NCBI RefSeq assembly: GCF_022479115.1
Contig: NZ_CP092497.1
Span: forward strand, 7,998,001 to 8,062,000
From: Amycolatopsis sp. EV170708-02-1
Lineage (GTDB): Bacteria > Actinomycetota > Actinomycetes > Mycobacteriales > Pseudonocardiaceae
DNA: 64,000 nt
Reading direction: 5' to 3'
In this document: piece by piece, positions 1-7,999 of the stretch
Layout: every line of letters starts with the position of its first letter
How positions within the stretch are numbered: position 1 is the first letter of the stretch
Program-made: the position numbers and the translations under genes
Notes under the pieces: model-generated
Told to the model about the DNA's origin: nothing
Database searches by the model: none
The model's input: the letters and a program-made list of their open reading frames with translations, nothing else

Positions 1-5
1 CAGCC

Positions 6-1295
6 GTGAACAGGGTATTCGCAGCTCAGCTGGCCGGTTTGCCGGTTTTCGGCCCCGATGGCGAATCGATCGGCAAGGTGCGGGACCTGGTGGCGGGCCT
101 GCGCCTGGACCAGCAGCCGCCGCGGATCCTGGGCATCGTGGTGGAGCTGACGACGAGGCGCCGCGTGTTCGTGCCGATGTTGCGGGTGACCTCGATCGAG
201 CCCAGCGCGATCACGCTCGCCACCGGATCGGTGAACATGCGGCGCTTCCATCAGCGGCCCAACGAGGTGCTGGTGGTCGGGCAGCTCTTCGACGCGCACG
301 CCTCGCTGGCGGGCTCGGACACCAGGATCACCGTCGTCGACGCCGCGATGGAACCGACGCGGACCCGGGACTGGGTGCTCGCGAAACTCGCGATCCGCGA
401 ACGGTCGAGCAGGCTCGGCCTCGGCAGACGGCGTTCGGCGATGCAGGTGCTGCCGTGGTCGGAGGTGTCCGGGCTCGGGCTCACCGACCTCACCGGCCAG
501 CCCCAGGGCGCGGCGCAGCTGCTGATGCTGTTCGACACCATGCGCCCGGCCGACGTCGCCGCCACGGTCCGCGACCTGCCGCTCAAACGACGGCACGAGG
601 TCGCCGACGCGATGGACGACGAGCACCTCGCCGACGTCATCGAGGAACTCCCCGAGGACGACCAGAAGGAACTGCTGTCCTACCTCGCCGAGGAGCGGGC
701 CGCCGACATCCTCGAAGCGATGGACCCCGACGACGCCGCCGACCTGCTGGCCGAACTGGCGCCCGCCGAACAGAACCGGTTCCTGGAACTGATGGAACCC
801 GAGGAGTCGGCGCCGGTGAAGCGGCTGCTGGAGTACTCCTCCGACACCGCGGGCGGTCTGATGACGCCCGAGCCGGTGGTCCTGACGCCGGACGCCACGG
901 TCGCCGAGGCACTCGCGCACATCCGCAACGCCGACCTTCCGGTGGCGCTGGCGAGCATGGTGTTCGTCTGCCGGCCGCCGACGGAGACGCCGACCGGGCG
1001 CTTCGTCGGCGTCGTCCACTTCCAGCGGCTGCTGCGCGAACCACCGGCGGAGATGGTGGCGAGCGCCGTCGACTCCCAGCTGCCCGCGCTGAAGCCGAAC
1101 GCCACCTTGTCCGAGGTCACGCGCTACTTCGCCGCCTACAACCTCACCTGCGGGCCGGTGGTGGACGCCGAAGACCACCTGCTCGGGGCGGTCACCGTCG
1201 ACGACGTGCTCGACCACCTGCTCCCGGAGGACTGGCGCGAGACCGGGCTGCACGACATCACCGGCGAGATCACCGAGGAGGCCGAACGTGCCTGA
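6..1295 (+). CDS. MgtE N-terminal/CBS domain protein with PRC-barrel-like start
   Basis: 429 residues from a GTG five bases into the window. Residues about 1-70 look like a PRC-barrel (LAGLPVFGPDGESIGKVRDL). Residues 165-275 are the acidic helical repeats of the MgtE intracellular N domain, and 280-415 are a CBS pair. The membrane pore of true MgtE is absent, so this is a cytosolic relative rather than a complete transporter. It matches M. tuberculosis Rv1232c in length and position beside a DUF1003 protein. The next gene starts inside its end (8-bp overlap), which suggests translational coupling. A Mg-sensing or adenosyl-ligand role is inferred from the family. The start could lie upstream of the window. 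Confidence 0.85.
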   Translation: MNRVFAAQLAGLPVFGPDGESIGKVRDLVAGLRLDQQPPRILGIVVELTTRRRVFVPMLRVTSIEPSAITLATGSVNMRRFHQRPNEVLVVGQLFDAHASLAGSDTRITVVDAAMEPTRTRDWVLAKLAIRERSSRLGLGRRRSAMQVLPWSEVSGLGLTDLTGQPQGAAQLLMLFDTMRPADVAATVRDLPLKRRHEVADAMDDEHLADVIEELPEDDQKELLSYLAEERAADILEAMDPDDAADLLAELAPAEQNRFLELMEPEESAPVKRLLEYSSDTAGGLMTPEPVVLTPDATVAEALAHIRNADLPVALASMVFVCRPPTETPTGRFVGVVHFQRLLREPPAEMVASAVDSQLPALKPNATLSEVTRYFAAYNLTCGPVVDAEDHLLGAVTVDDVLDHLLPEDWRETGLHDITGEITEEAERA

Positions 1296-1797
1296 ACTGA
1301 CGTCCGGGCGGCGGCTGGACCAGCCCCGCGGCCAGAGCCGGTTCAGGCTGAACATCGACCCCGACTCGTTCGGCCGGTTCACCGAACGGATCGCGCGGTT
1401 CCTCGGCACCGGCAAGTACCTGTTCTGGCAGACGCTGATCGTCATCGTCTGGATCGTGCTGAACCTGGTCGCGGTCTCGCTGCGGTGGGACCCGTACCCG
1501 TTCATCCTGCTGAACCTGGCGTTCTCGACGCAGGCCGCGTACGCCGCGCCGCTGATCCTGCTGGCGCAGAACCGGCAGGACGACCGCGACCGCGTCTCGC
1601 TGGAGGAGGACCGGAACCGCGCCGCGCAGACCAAGGCCGACACCGAGTACCTCGCGCGGGAGCTCGCGTCGCTGCGGATCGCGCTCGGCGAGGTCGCCAC
1701 CCGGGACTTCCTGCGGGGCGAGCTCGACCGGCTCCGTGAGGATCTTGACGCCAGGCCGCGCAAGGCCAAACCCGACCGCACGCCTACCGGTACGTAA
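1288..1797 (+). CDS. DUF1003 family membrane protein
   Basis: 169 residues, GTG start overlapping the MgtE-like gene. Two hydrophobic segments (about residues 47-66 and 71-92) are joined by a short loop. The downstream acidic/basic stretch (QNRQDDRDRVSLEEDRN) is typical of DUF1003, and the C-terminal part looks helical or coiled. The family function is unknown. Equivalent to Rv1231c by position between the MgtE-like gene and mrp. Confidence 0.85.
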   Translation: MPELTSGRRLDQPRGQSRFRLNIDPDSFGRFTERIARFLGTGKYLFWQTLIVIVWIVLNLVAVSLRWDPYPFILLNLAFSTQAAYAAPLILLAQNRQDDRDRVSLEEDRNRAAQTKADTEYLARELASLRIALGEVATRDFLRGELDRLREDLDARPRKAKPDRTPTGT

Positions 1798-1806
1798 CAT
1801 GGACGT

Positions 1807-2952
1807 GTGACCAGTACGCAGCAACTCCCCAGCGTCGACGATGTCCGCACCGCGCTGAAGGCCGTGTACGACCCGGAGATCAAGAAACCGATCACCGAAC
1901 TCGGCATGGTCAAGGACGTGGAGGTCGGCTCGGACGGTGTGGTCACCGTCGGGATCTACCTGACGGTCGCCGGCTGCCCGCTGAAGGCGACGCTGACCAA
2001 CGACACCACCGAAGCCGTCAAGAAGCTCCCCGGCGTCAACGACGTCCGGGTCGAGCTCGACGTGATGAGCGACGAGCAACGCACGGAGCTGCGAAAATCC
2101 CTGCGCGGCGACGCCACGGAACCGGTGATCCCGTTCGCGCAGCCGGGCTCGCTGACGCGCGTCTACTGCGTCGCGTCCGGCAAAGGCGGCGTCGGCAAGT
2201 CGTCGGTGACGGTGAACCTCGCGGCCGCGATGGCCGAACGCGGGCTTTCCGTCGGCGTGGTGGACGCGGACATCTACGGGCACTCGGTGCCGCGGATGCT
2301 CGGCACGCGGGAGAAGCCGACCAAGGTCGACACGATGATCATGCCGCCGCAGGCGCACGGGGTGAAGGTCATCTCGATCGGCATGTTCACGCCGGGCAAT
2401 ACCCCCGTGGTGTGGCGCGGGCCGATGCTGCACCGCGCGCTGCAGCAGTTCCTCGCCGACGTGTTCTGGGGCGACCTCGACATCCTGCTGCTGGACCTGC
2501 CGCCGGGCACCGGCGACATCGCGATCTCGGTGGCGCAGCTCATCCCGAACGCGGAGATCCTGGTCGTCACCACCCCGCAGCAGGCGGCCGCCGAGGTGGC
2601 CGAGCGCGCGGGCGCGATCGCGCTGCAGACGCGGCAGCGGGTGGCCGGGGTCATCGAGAACATGTCGTGGCTGGAGACGCCCGACGGCCAGAAGATGGAG
2701 ATCTTCGGCTCCGGCGGCGGGCAGTCGGTCGCCGACTCGCTGTCCAAGTCGGTCGGCTCGACGGTGCCGCTGCTCGGGCAGGTCCCGATGGACCCGCGCG
2801 TGGTCTCCAACGGCGACTCGGGCACGCCGATCGTGCTGGCCGAGCCGGACGCGCCGGCGTCGCTCGTGCTCAAGGAGGCGGCGAAGAAGCTGACCGTCCG
2901 GGCGCGAGGGCTGGCCGGGATGATGCTGAACGTCACTCCCGCGGGCCGCTGA
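1807..2952 (+). CDS. mrp: Mrp/NBP35-type iron-sulfur carrier P-loop ATPase
   Basis: 381 residues, GTG start 9 bp after the DUF1003 gene. Residues 8-85 form a MIP18/DUF59 domain. The deviant Walker A motif GKGGVGKSS lies at about 125-133, followed by the DADIYGHSVPRMLG and LPPGTGD motifs of the family. Mrp/ApbC proteins bind and transfer Fe-S clusters in the cytoplasm. Third and last gene of a probable operon with the two upstream genes, ended by a strong hairpin that it shares with convergent tatB. Confidence 0.93.
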   Translation: MTSTQQLPSVDDVRTALKAVYDPEIKKPITELGMVKDVEVGSDGVVTVGIYLTVAGCPLKATLTNDTTEAVKKLPGVNDVRVELDVMSDEQRTELRKSLRGDATEPVIPFAQPGSLTRVYCVASGKGGVGKSSVTVNLAAAMAERGLSVGVVDADIYGHSVPRMLGTREKPTKVDTMIMPPQAHGVKVISIGMFTPGNTPVVWRGPMLHRALQQFLADVFWGDLDILLLDLPPGTGDIAISVAQLIPNAEILVVTTPQQAAAEVAERAGAIALQTRQRVAGVIENMSWLETPDGQKMEIFGSGGGQSVADSLSKSVGSTVPLLGQVPMDPRVVSNGDSGTPIVLAEPDAPASLVLKEAAKKLTVRARGLAGMMLNVTPAGR

Positions 2953-2963
2953 GCATCTTTACC

Positions 2964-3013
2964 GCCTCGTGAGTGGTAAGGACGGTTAGAACCGTCCTTA
3001 CCACTCACGAGGC
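2964..3013. terminator. Bidirectional hairpin terminator, CCTCGTGAGTG family copy 1
   Basis: Perfect inverted repeat with 24-bp arms (2964-2987 and 2990-3013) and a 2-base centre, lying between the convergent ends of mrp and tatB. The outer parts are CCTCGTGAGTG and the inner part GGACGGTT. Related hairpins are at 13635-13686 and 56785-56842. There is no U tract, so the terminator role rests on position and stem strength. Confidence 0.75.
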
Positions 3014-3023
3014 TTGAGCTGGG

Positions 3024-3443
3024 TCAGGTGGCGTCCGGGTCGACCGGAGGCCGCTCCCCCGGCTTCAGCGGCTCCGGCTGCGAAGCCGGCGCCGGGTAGC
3101 CGTTGGGCTTCGAAGCCCCATTCGCACCGTTGGACCCATTGGTCCCGTTGACGTTGTTGAGCCCCAGCGGATCCGTGTCACCGTCGAACAGGTGCTGGGT
3201 GACGACCCGTTTCGGGTCGAAGTTCCGCAGGCCCCGCAGATCCTCCAGCGGCTTGCGCAGCTGATCGAACTCCGGGCCCATCTCCTCGCGCAGCTGCGTC
3301 TTGGCCCCGGTCGCGAAGTCGCGGACCTTGCGGACGCTCTTCGCCACCCAGGACGCCGCTTCGGGCAGCCGCTCCGGACCGAGGATGAAAAGACCCGCGA
3401 CGACGATGATGAGGATTTCTCCCCAGCCGACACTCTCGAACAC
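3024..3443 (-). CDS. tatB: Twin-arginine translocase subunit TatB
   Basis: 139 residues, GTG start. The N-terminal membrane helix ([22 protein letters not shown]) has the conserved glutamate and the F-x-GPERLP hinge of TatA/B. An amphipathic helix to about residue 60 and a disordered Asn/Gly/Pro-rich tail follow. TatB receives folded Tat substrates together with TatC, which is not in this window. As in mycobacteria it follows htrA in the same direction (55-bp gap). Confidence 0.93.
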   Translation of the reverse strand: MFESVGWGEILIIVVAGLFILGPERLPEAASWVAKSVRKVRDFATGAKTQLREEMGPEFDQLRKPLEDLRGLRNFDPKRVVTQHLFDGDTDPLGLNNVNGTNGSNGANGASKPNGYPAPASQPEPLKPGERPPVDPDAT

Positions 3444-3498
3444 CCGTGTGAACCTCCGCCTCGGCGTCTTCCCCGTTCAGGGTACCCGTCCGAACTCG

Positions 3499-5043
3499 CT
3501 AGTCCGAGGCCAGTTTCACGTCCACGACAAGTGAAGACCCATCCCGGACAAGGCGGACAGGAACCACTTCGCCGACTTCGCGGGCGCGGACGGCGACGAG
3601 CAGCTCCGCCGAGTCGCGCACGAGCCGTCCGCCGACTTCCGTGATGACGTCGCCTTCTTTGATCCCCGCCGAGGCCGCGGGGCCGCCGGGGGCGACGTTG
3701 CGGACCTGTGCGCCCATGGTGCTGGAGCCCGCGACGGTCGACGAAGCGTTGATGCCGATGTCGGGGTGGACGACCTTGCCGTCCTTGATCAGTGTTTTCG
3801 CGATCTTCACCGCGTAGTCGCTGGGGATGGCGAACCCGATGCCGATGCTGCCGCCTTCGGCGCTCGACGAGCGGATCGCGGAGTTGATCCCGACCAGGGC
3901 GCCGGTCGCGTCGACGAGCGCGCCGCCCGAGTTGCCGTGGTTGATCGCGGCGTCGGTCTGGATGGCTTCGTAGATCACCGGCGCGCTGCCGCCGTCGCCG
4001 CCCGCGGTGACCGGGCGGTTGAGTGCGCTCACGATGCCGGCGGTGACCGAGTTCTGCAGCGCCAGCGGCGAACCGACGGCGATCACCGAGTCGCCGACGG
4101 CCAGCTCGGACGACTTCCCGACCTGCAGCGCGGTGAGATTCTTGACGTCGACCTTGACCACGGCGAGGTCGGTTTTGGCGTCGGCGCCGACGATCTTCGC
4201 CTCGACGCGTTTGCCGTCGAAGAACACGGCGGTGACCTTGGTGGCCGAATCGGCGGTCGCGGCCGAGATCACGTGCTCGTTGGTGAGCACGTAGCCCTGG
4301 TTGTCGATGACGACACCGGAGCCCTGCTGGCCCGCGTCGGCACCGGGTTTGAACACCTCGAGGGAGACGACGGCGGGCGCCACCCGGTGGGCGATGTCCG
4401 CGATCGAGCCCGCCGGACGCTCCTTGGCGGCGTCGGCCTCGGAGATGCTGGCCTGACCGGTCAGTTCGGTGCCGGTGTCGGCGAACCACCAGCCGATCAG
4501 CCCGCCGACCGCGCCGATGGCCAGCGCGACGGCGGCGAGCATCGCCAGCGCCTTCGTCTGCACACGCCGCCCGAAGAGGACCTCCGGAAGGCTCAACAGC
4601 GCACCTTGCGGGCGCTTCGCGTCCTTCTCTTCGTCCGGCTCCTGCTGCACGGCGGGCCCGGCGAGCACCGCGCCGGAACCAGGGTCACGCCACGGGTCCG
4701 ACGTCGTGGTCCAGAGCGGACCCTCCGCGCCGTTCGCGGACGGCCCGGAGCCGTTGGTCCCGTGCGGCCGCTCCAGCACGACACCTTCGGCGCCCGGCGG
4801 GCGGCGGAAGGCTTCGGCGAGCGATTCGGGCGTCGGCGGTGCCAGATTCAGGCCCGGCGCGGACTGCCCGTTCGAGCCGGGCTGGTACAGCTTGTCGAAG
4901 GCGCCGTCGACGCCGTGCGGCCTCCCGAACGTGGCCGCCTGCGCCGGATCGACGGCGGGCCGGGCCAGCGGGCGCGGCGCCAGCCGATCCCCCGCCGGGT
5001 TACCAGGCTGCTGCGGATTCGCGTTCGGCTGCTCGGTCATCAT
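3499..5043 (-). CDS. htrA: HtrA/DegP-like membrane-anchored serine protease with PDZ domain
   Basis: 514 residues. A long Pro/Gly/Asn-rich cytoplasmic N-terminus (1-160) is followed by one membrane helix (about 165-187), a trypsin-like domain with triad His257 (TNEHV), Asp292 (KTDLAV) and Ser372 (GNSGGAL), and a C-terminal PDZ domain (about 425-513). It is an extracytoplasmic protease or chaperone for damaged envelope proteins. It lies in the sigE-rseA-htrA-tatB arrangement, but here a small gene in the opposite direction separates it from rseA. Two adjacent ATG codons are possible starts. Confidence 0.93.
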   Translation of the reverse strand: MMTEQPNANPQQPGNPAGDRLAPRPLARPAVDPAQAATFGRPHGVDGAFDKLYQPGSNGQSAPGLNLAPPTPESLAEAFRRPPGAEGVVLERPHGTNGSGPSANGAEGPLWTTTSDPWRDPGSGAVLAGPAVQQEPDEEKDAKRPQGALLSLPEVLFGRRVQTKALAMLAAVALAIGAVGGLIGWWFADTGTELTGQASISEADAAKERPAGSIADIAHRVAPAVVSLEVFKPGADAGQQGSGVVIDNQGYVLTNEHVISAATADSATKVTAVFFDGKRVEAKIVGADAKTDLAVVKVDVKNLTALQVGKSSELAVGDSVIAVGSPLALQNSVTAGIVSALNRPVTAGGDGGSAPVIYEAIQTDAAINHGNSGGALVDATGALVGINSAIRSSSAEGGSIGIGFAIPSDYAVKIAKTLIKDGKVVHPDIGINASSTVAGSSTMGAQVRNVAPGGPAASAGIKEGDVITEVGGRLVRDSAELLVAVRAREVGEVVPVRLVRDGSSLVVDVKLASD

Positions 5044-5201
5044 TCCCCGGGGCTGAGATCAGGTTGGCCGGACGCGAGAGTACGCCAAGCCTCACCCTGG
5101 ATTCTGCCGTGACCACGGTGAAGTGCGCGTTGATTCCCCGAACCCGGCAAGAAATGTGACACTTGAGGCAACCATGTCTCACCTGTGGCAGTCTAACGGC
5201 C

Positions 5202-5825
5202 ATGTCGGAGAACTGGCCTCGGCCACAACCTCAGCAGCACTGGCCGCAGCAGCAGGGCTGGCCCCAGCAGCCGCCCAAGAAGAAGCGCTTCTCCACCAAG
5301 ACCCAGATCATCCTGCTCGTGGCCTCGCTCGTCGTGGCCATCGGCGGGTTCGGCGTGATCGTCACGCTGAACAACATCTCGGGGCCGGAGAAGCAGGCCA
5401 AAACGCTCACCGAGGGCGATTGCGTGGTGCTGACCGGATCCGGCAAGGAGGCCGACGCCGTCAAGACGGCGTGCGATTCGCCGCAAGCGCCGTACGCGGT
5501 GAGCCTCACCGGCGTCGACAAGGGCGAGTGGGACTGCAAGGACGGTTTCTACAAGTACGCCGTCCCGAGACCGCTGCGCGGCAACGGCGTCGCCCTGTGC
5601 TTGGCGATCAACGCCCAGGTCGGGCTGTGTTTCGACGACATCCGGACGAAGACACCGCCTCCGCTGAAGGACTGCGGCTCAGCACGGCTGAGGATCAGCG
5701 AGGTCTTTCCTCAGATGAGCGTGGTGAACAGTCCGTGCGCCGAGGGCACGGCGGAAGTCGTCTCCTACGCGAGCTACGGGACTTCGAACTTCAAGAGCGC
5801 GACGATCTGCTTCGTCACGCCCTGA
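5202..5825 (+). CDS. Membrane-anchored Cys-rich protein, LppU/SCO3897-like
   Basis: 207 residues from the ATG at 5202, chosen because the protein then starts with the usual short Pro/Gln-rich cytoplasmic tail. One membrane helix lies at about 35-56. The external domain has eight cysteines, suggesting four disulfides, and begins EGDCVVL, which resembles the LppU/SCO3897 family. The function is unknown. It is divergent from htrA (158-bp shared upstream region) and its end faces rseA, so it interrupts the usual rseA-htrA adjacency. Confidence 0.75.
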   Translation: MSENWPRPQPQQHWPQQQGWPQQPPKKKRFSTKTQIILLVASLVVAIGGFGVIVTLNNISGPEKQAKTLTEGDCVVLTGSGKEADAVKTACDSPQAPYAVSLTGVDKGEWDCKDGFYKYAVPRPLRGNGVALCLAINAQVGLCFDDIRTKTPPPLKDCGSARLRISEVFPQMSVVNSPCAEGTAEVVSYASYGTSNFKSATICFVTP

Positions 5826-5834
5826 CGAAGCGGC

Positions 5835-6530
5835 TCAGCGGGCGGGCACCGGCATGGGCACGCTGGACGTGCTCGGGCTCGGCGTGGTGCTGCGCGGCGG
5901 TTCCGGCTGGGTGCCGCCGCCCAGCTGCGCGGGCAGCAGACCGGCGTTGACGCCCTGAGGCGGGGTGAAGCCGGTGGCCGGCTGGTCTTCGGTGCCGTCA
6001 CCCGAGGTCGCGACCAGGGCCAGGGCGCTCAGCACCAGACCCGAAACGACGACTCCGGCGCCTTGCGCGTACTTCCGCCGGGCGAGACCGAACCGCCCGC
6101 CGCCGAGGACGTTCGGCGACTGGCCCAGCGGCGCCGATGATCCCAACGGCGCTGTGCCTCCCAAAACCCCTGTACCGCCCAGGACTCCGGTGTCGCGAAG
6201 GCCGGCGACCCGGTCGGGCCGCTGGATGGCCACGAGCTGGCCGTCGGCGGTCATCGCCAGGTTGTCCGGCGTGCCGGGAAGTTCGGTGTTCTGCGGGATG
6301 GAGCACAGGCTGGCCAGGAAACCCGCCGACATCGACGGGGCTCCAGCCTGCTTCACGGCCGCGACGGCCTGGCGCTGGGCGGTCACTTCGGCGGCGCAGG
6401 ACTGGCAACGGGCGATATGCGCCGAAGCCCTGTCCTGGGCGCCGAGGGACAGCTCGCCGTCCACGAAGGCGACGATGGCGTCCGGAAGCAGATGCGACTC
6501 GGGGAGTCCCCAACCTCGCGGTGCGGTCAT
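5835..6530 (-). CDS. rseA: Anti-sigma factor RseA with zinc-binding motif
   Basis: 231 residues. The N-terminal anti-sigma domain carries the H-x3-C-x2-C motif (His38, Cys42, Cys45). A hydrophobic stretch at about 165-185 ([18 protein letters not shown]) could anchor it in the membrane. The tail is Pro/Ser/Thr-rich. The start overlaps the sigE stop in ATGA, so the pair is made together. By homology it sequesters SigE until envelope or redox stress. Confidence 0.9.
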   Translation of the reverse strand: MTAPRGWGLPESHLLPDAIVAFVDGELSLGAQDRASAHIARCQSCAAEVTAQRQAVAAVKQAGAPSMSAGFLASLCSIPQNTELPGTPDNLAMTADGQLVAIQRPDRVAGLRDTGVLGGTGVLGGTAPLGSSAPLGQSPNVLGGGRFGLARRKYAQGAGVVVSGLVLSALALVATSGDGTEDQPATGFTPPQGVNAGLLPAQLGGGTQPEPPRSTTPSPSTSSVPMPVPAR

Positions 6531-7147
6531 ACCCCCACCTTCGCAGACTCCTGCGCCGCGGCGCGACGACGCTCCAAAGAAGCGCGGAGCGCCTGGCGGC
6601 CGCGGTGGATCCGGCTGCGCACGGTGCCGAGCTTGACACCGAGGGTGGCGCCGATCTCCTCGTACGAGAGACCTTCGACGTCGCACAGCACGACCGCGGC
6701 ACGGAACTCGGGCGGCAACTCGTCGAGCGCGGCCTGCAGGTCCGGGTCGAGATGCGTGTCCGAGTAGACCTGCTCGGGGCTCGGGTCGTCACCGACGATG
6801 CGGTCGGTGTCCTCGGGGAGGCCTTCCATCCGCACGCGCGAACGGCGGCGGGCCATGTCGAGGAAGAGGTTCGTGGTGATGCGGTGCAGCCAGCCTTCGA
6901 ACGTGCCGGGCTTGTAGGACGCGAGCGAGCGGAAGACCCGGATGAAGGTCTCCTGCGTCAGGTCCTCGGCGTCGTGGGCGTTACCGGTCAGGCGGTATGC
7001 CAGCCGGTACACGCGGTCGGCGTGCTCACGCACGACCTCGTCCCACGAGGGCGGCGTCCATGCGGCCTCGTCCACCGTCACCGGCGTGACCTGATCCGCG
7101 TGCTGGTCCTGCATCGTTTCCTGCATCGGGGAAGTAGGCACCTCCAT
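6527..7147 (-). CDS. sigE: ECF RNA polymerase sigma factor SigE
   Basis: 206 residues from the ATG at 7147. Region 2 ([38 protein letters not shown]) and region 4 ([33 protein letters not shown]) closely match mycobacterial SigE. An in-frame GTG at 7192 is rejected as the start because it falls inside a GGAAC-N17-CGTTG promoter, whereas 7147 has GGGAGAAG just upstream. It directs the extracytoplasmic stress response. Translationally coupled to rseA. Confidence 0.92.
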   Translation of the reverse strand: MEVPTSPMQETMQDQHADQVTPVTVDEAAWTPPSWDEVVREHADRVYRLAYRLTGNAHDAEDLTQETFIRVFRSLASYKPGTFEGWLHRITTNLFLDMARRRSRVRMEGLPEDTDRIVGDDPSPEQVYSDTHLDPDLQAALDELPPEFRAAVVLCDVEGLSYEEIGATLGVKLGTVRSRIHRGRQALRASLERRRAAAQESAKVGV

Positions 7148-7173
7148 CAGCGTCTTCTCCCAACTACTCCACC

Positions 7174-7200
7174 CAACGCGGGCGATGAGCACGGTGTTCC
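7174..7200 (-). promoter_or_regulatory. SigE-type ECF promoter of sigE-rseA
   Basis: On the minus strand GGAAC (7200-7196) is separated by 17 bases from CGTTG (7178-7174), the GGAAC/CGTT pattern of SigE-class ECF promoters. Transcription would start near 7167, about 20 bases before the chosen ATG. This implies positive autoregulation. Confidence 0.6.
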
Positions 7201-7325
7201 CGTTGTCGAGGACCAGTCTGTCCGGCCTGCTTATGTTTCTAGTGAGACTGGACTGAGAGGAGGCTGAGAAGTCGTTACCAGGAGTCTTCTGCTCTTTTGG
7301 CGATAGGCAGCGCTAACCTCCGCGT

Positions 7326-7976
7326 GTGAATTCCGGGACGCATGCGGGCTCGCCTGCCGAGGCCGCCGACGCCGATCTCGTCGACGGCTACGTCCCCGAC
7401 GACGAGGTACTGGCCGCCGCGCGGGCGCGGTCGGCCGATCTGGGGTGCGGTCCGCTGAGCGCGGGCGCGGGTGCGACTCTCCGATTTCTGGCCACGACGC
7501 TGCGGGCGAGGGCCGTCGTCGAGGTCGGGACCGGGGCCGGGGTGAGCGGGTTGTGCCTGCTCGGCGGCATGGTCGACGACGGGATCCTCACGTCGATCGA
7601 CATCGAGCCGGAGTACCACCGGGCGGCCCGGGCGGCGTTCCGCGAGGCCGGCTACCCGCCGGGACGGACCCGGCTGATCATGGGGCGCGCGCTCGACGTC
7701 CTCCCCCGGCTCACCCCCGGCGGCTACGACCTGGTGTTCGTCGATTCGGCGCCGGTCGAGTACCCGAGTTGCTACGAGAAGGCGGTCGCGCTGCTGCGGC
7801 CCGGCGGGATACTGGCCTTCCACAACGTCTCGGGCACCAGGGTGACCGATCCCTCACGGCGCGATCCGGACACGCTCGCGCTCCGGGAGGTCGCGCGGGC
7901 CTTCCGTGAGGACGAGCGGCTGGTCCCGGCGCTGTTGCCGGTGGGCGGCGGGCTGCTGGTCGCCGCGATCGCGTAG
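7326..7976 (+). CDS. SAM-dependent O-methyltransferase (Rv1220c-like)
   Basis: 216 residues, GTG start. The SAM-binding loop EVGTGAGVSGLCLL is followed by the acidic SIDIEPE motif and DLVFVDSAP, as in the class I catechol/caffeoyl-CoA O-methyltransferase family. It is divergent from sigE exactly as Rv1220c is, though the substrate is unknown. A TAACCT -10-like element ends six bases before the GTG, so a leaderless transcript is possible. The TAG stop lies inside a copy of the 17-bp repeat. Confidence 0.88.
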   Translation: MNSGTHAGSPAEAADADLVDGYVPDDEVLAAARARSADLGCGPLSAGAGATLRFLATTLRARAVVEVGTGAGVSGLCLLGGMVDDGILTSIDIEPEYHRAARAAFREAGYPPGRTRLIMGRALDVLPRLTPGGYDLVFVDSAPVEYPSCYEKAVALLRPGGILAFHNVSGTRVTDPSRRDPDTLALREVARAFREDERLVPALLPVGGGLLVAAIA

Positions 7977-7991
7977 CAAGGGACCTTTGCT
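7975..7991. repeat. 17-bp quasi-palindrome, copy 1
   Basis: AGCAAGGGACCTTTGCT, in the 23-bp gap between the convergent methyltransferase and MFS genes. It supplies two bases of the methyltransferase stop codon (TAG, 7974-7976). The core pairs with itself apart from the central G/A-C/T positions. It may act as a terminator. Confidence 0.7.
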
Positions 7992-7999
7992 ACCACTCG

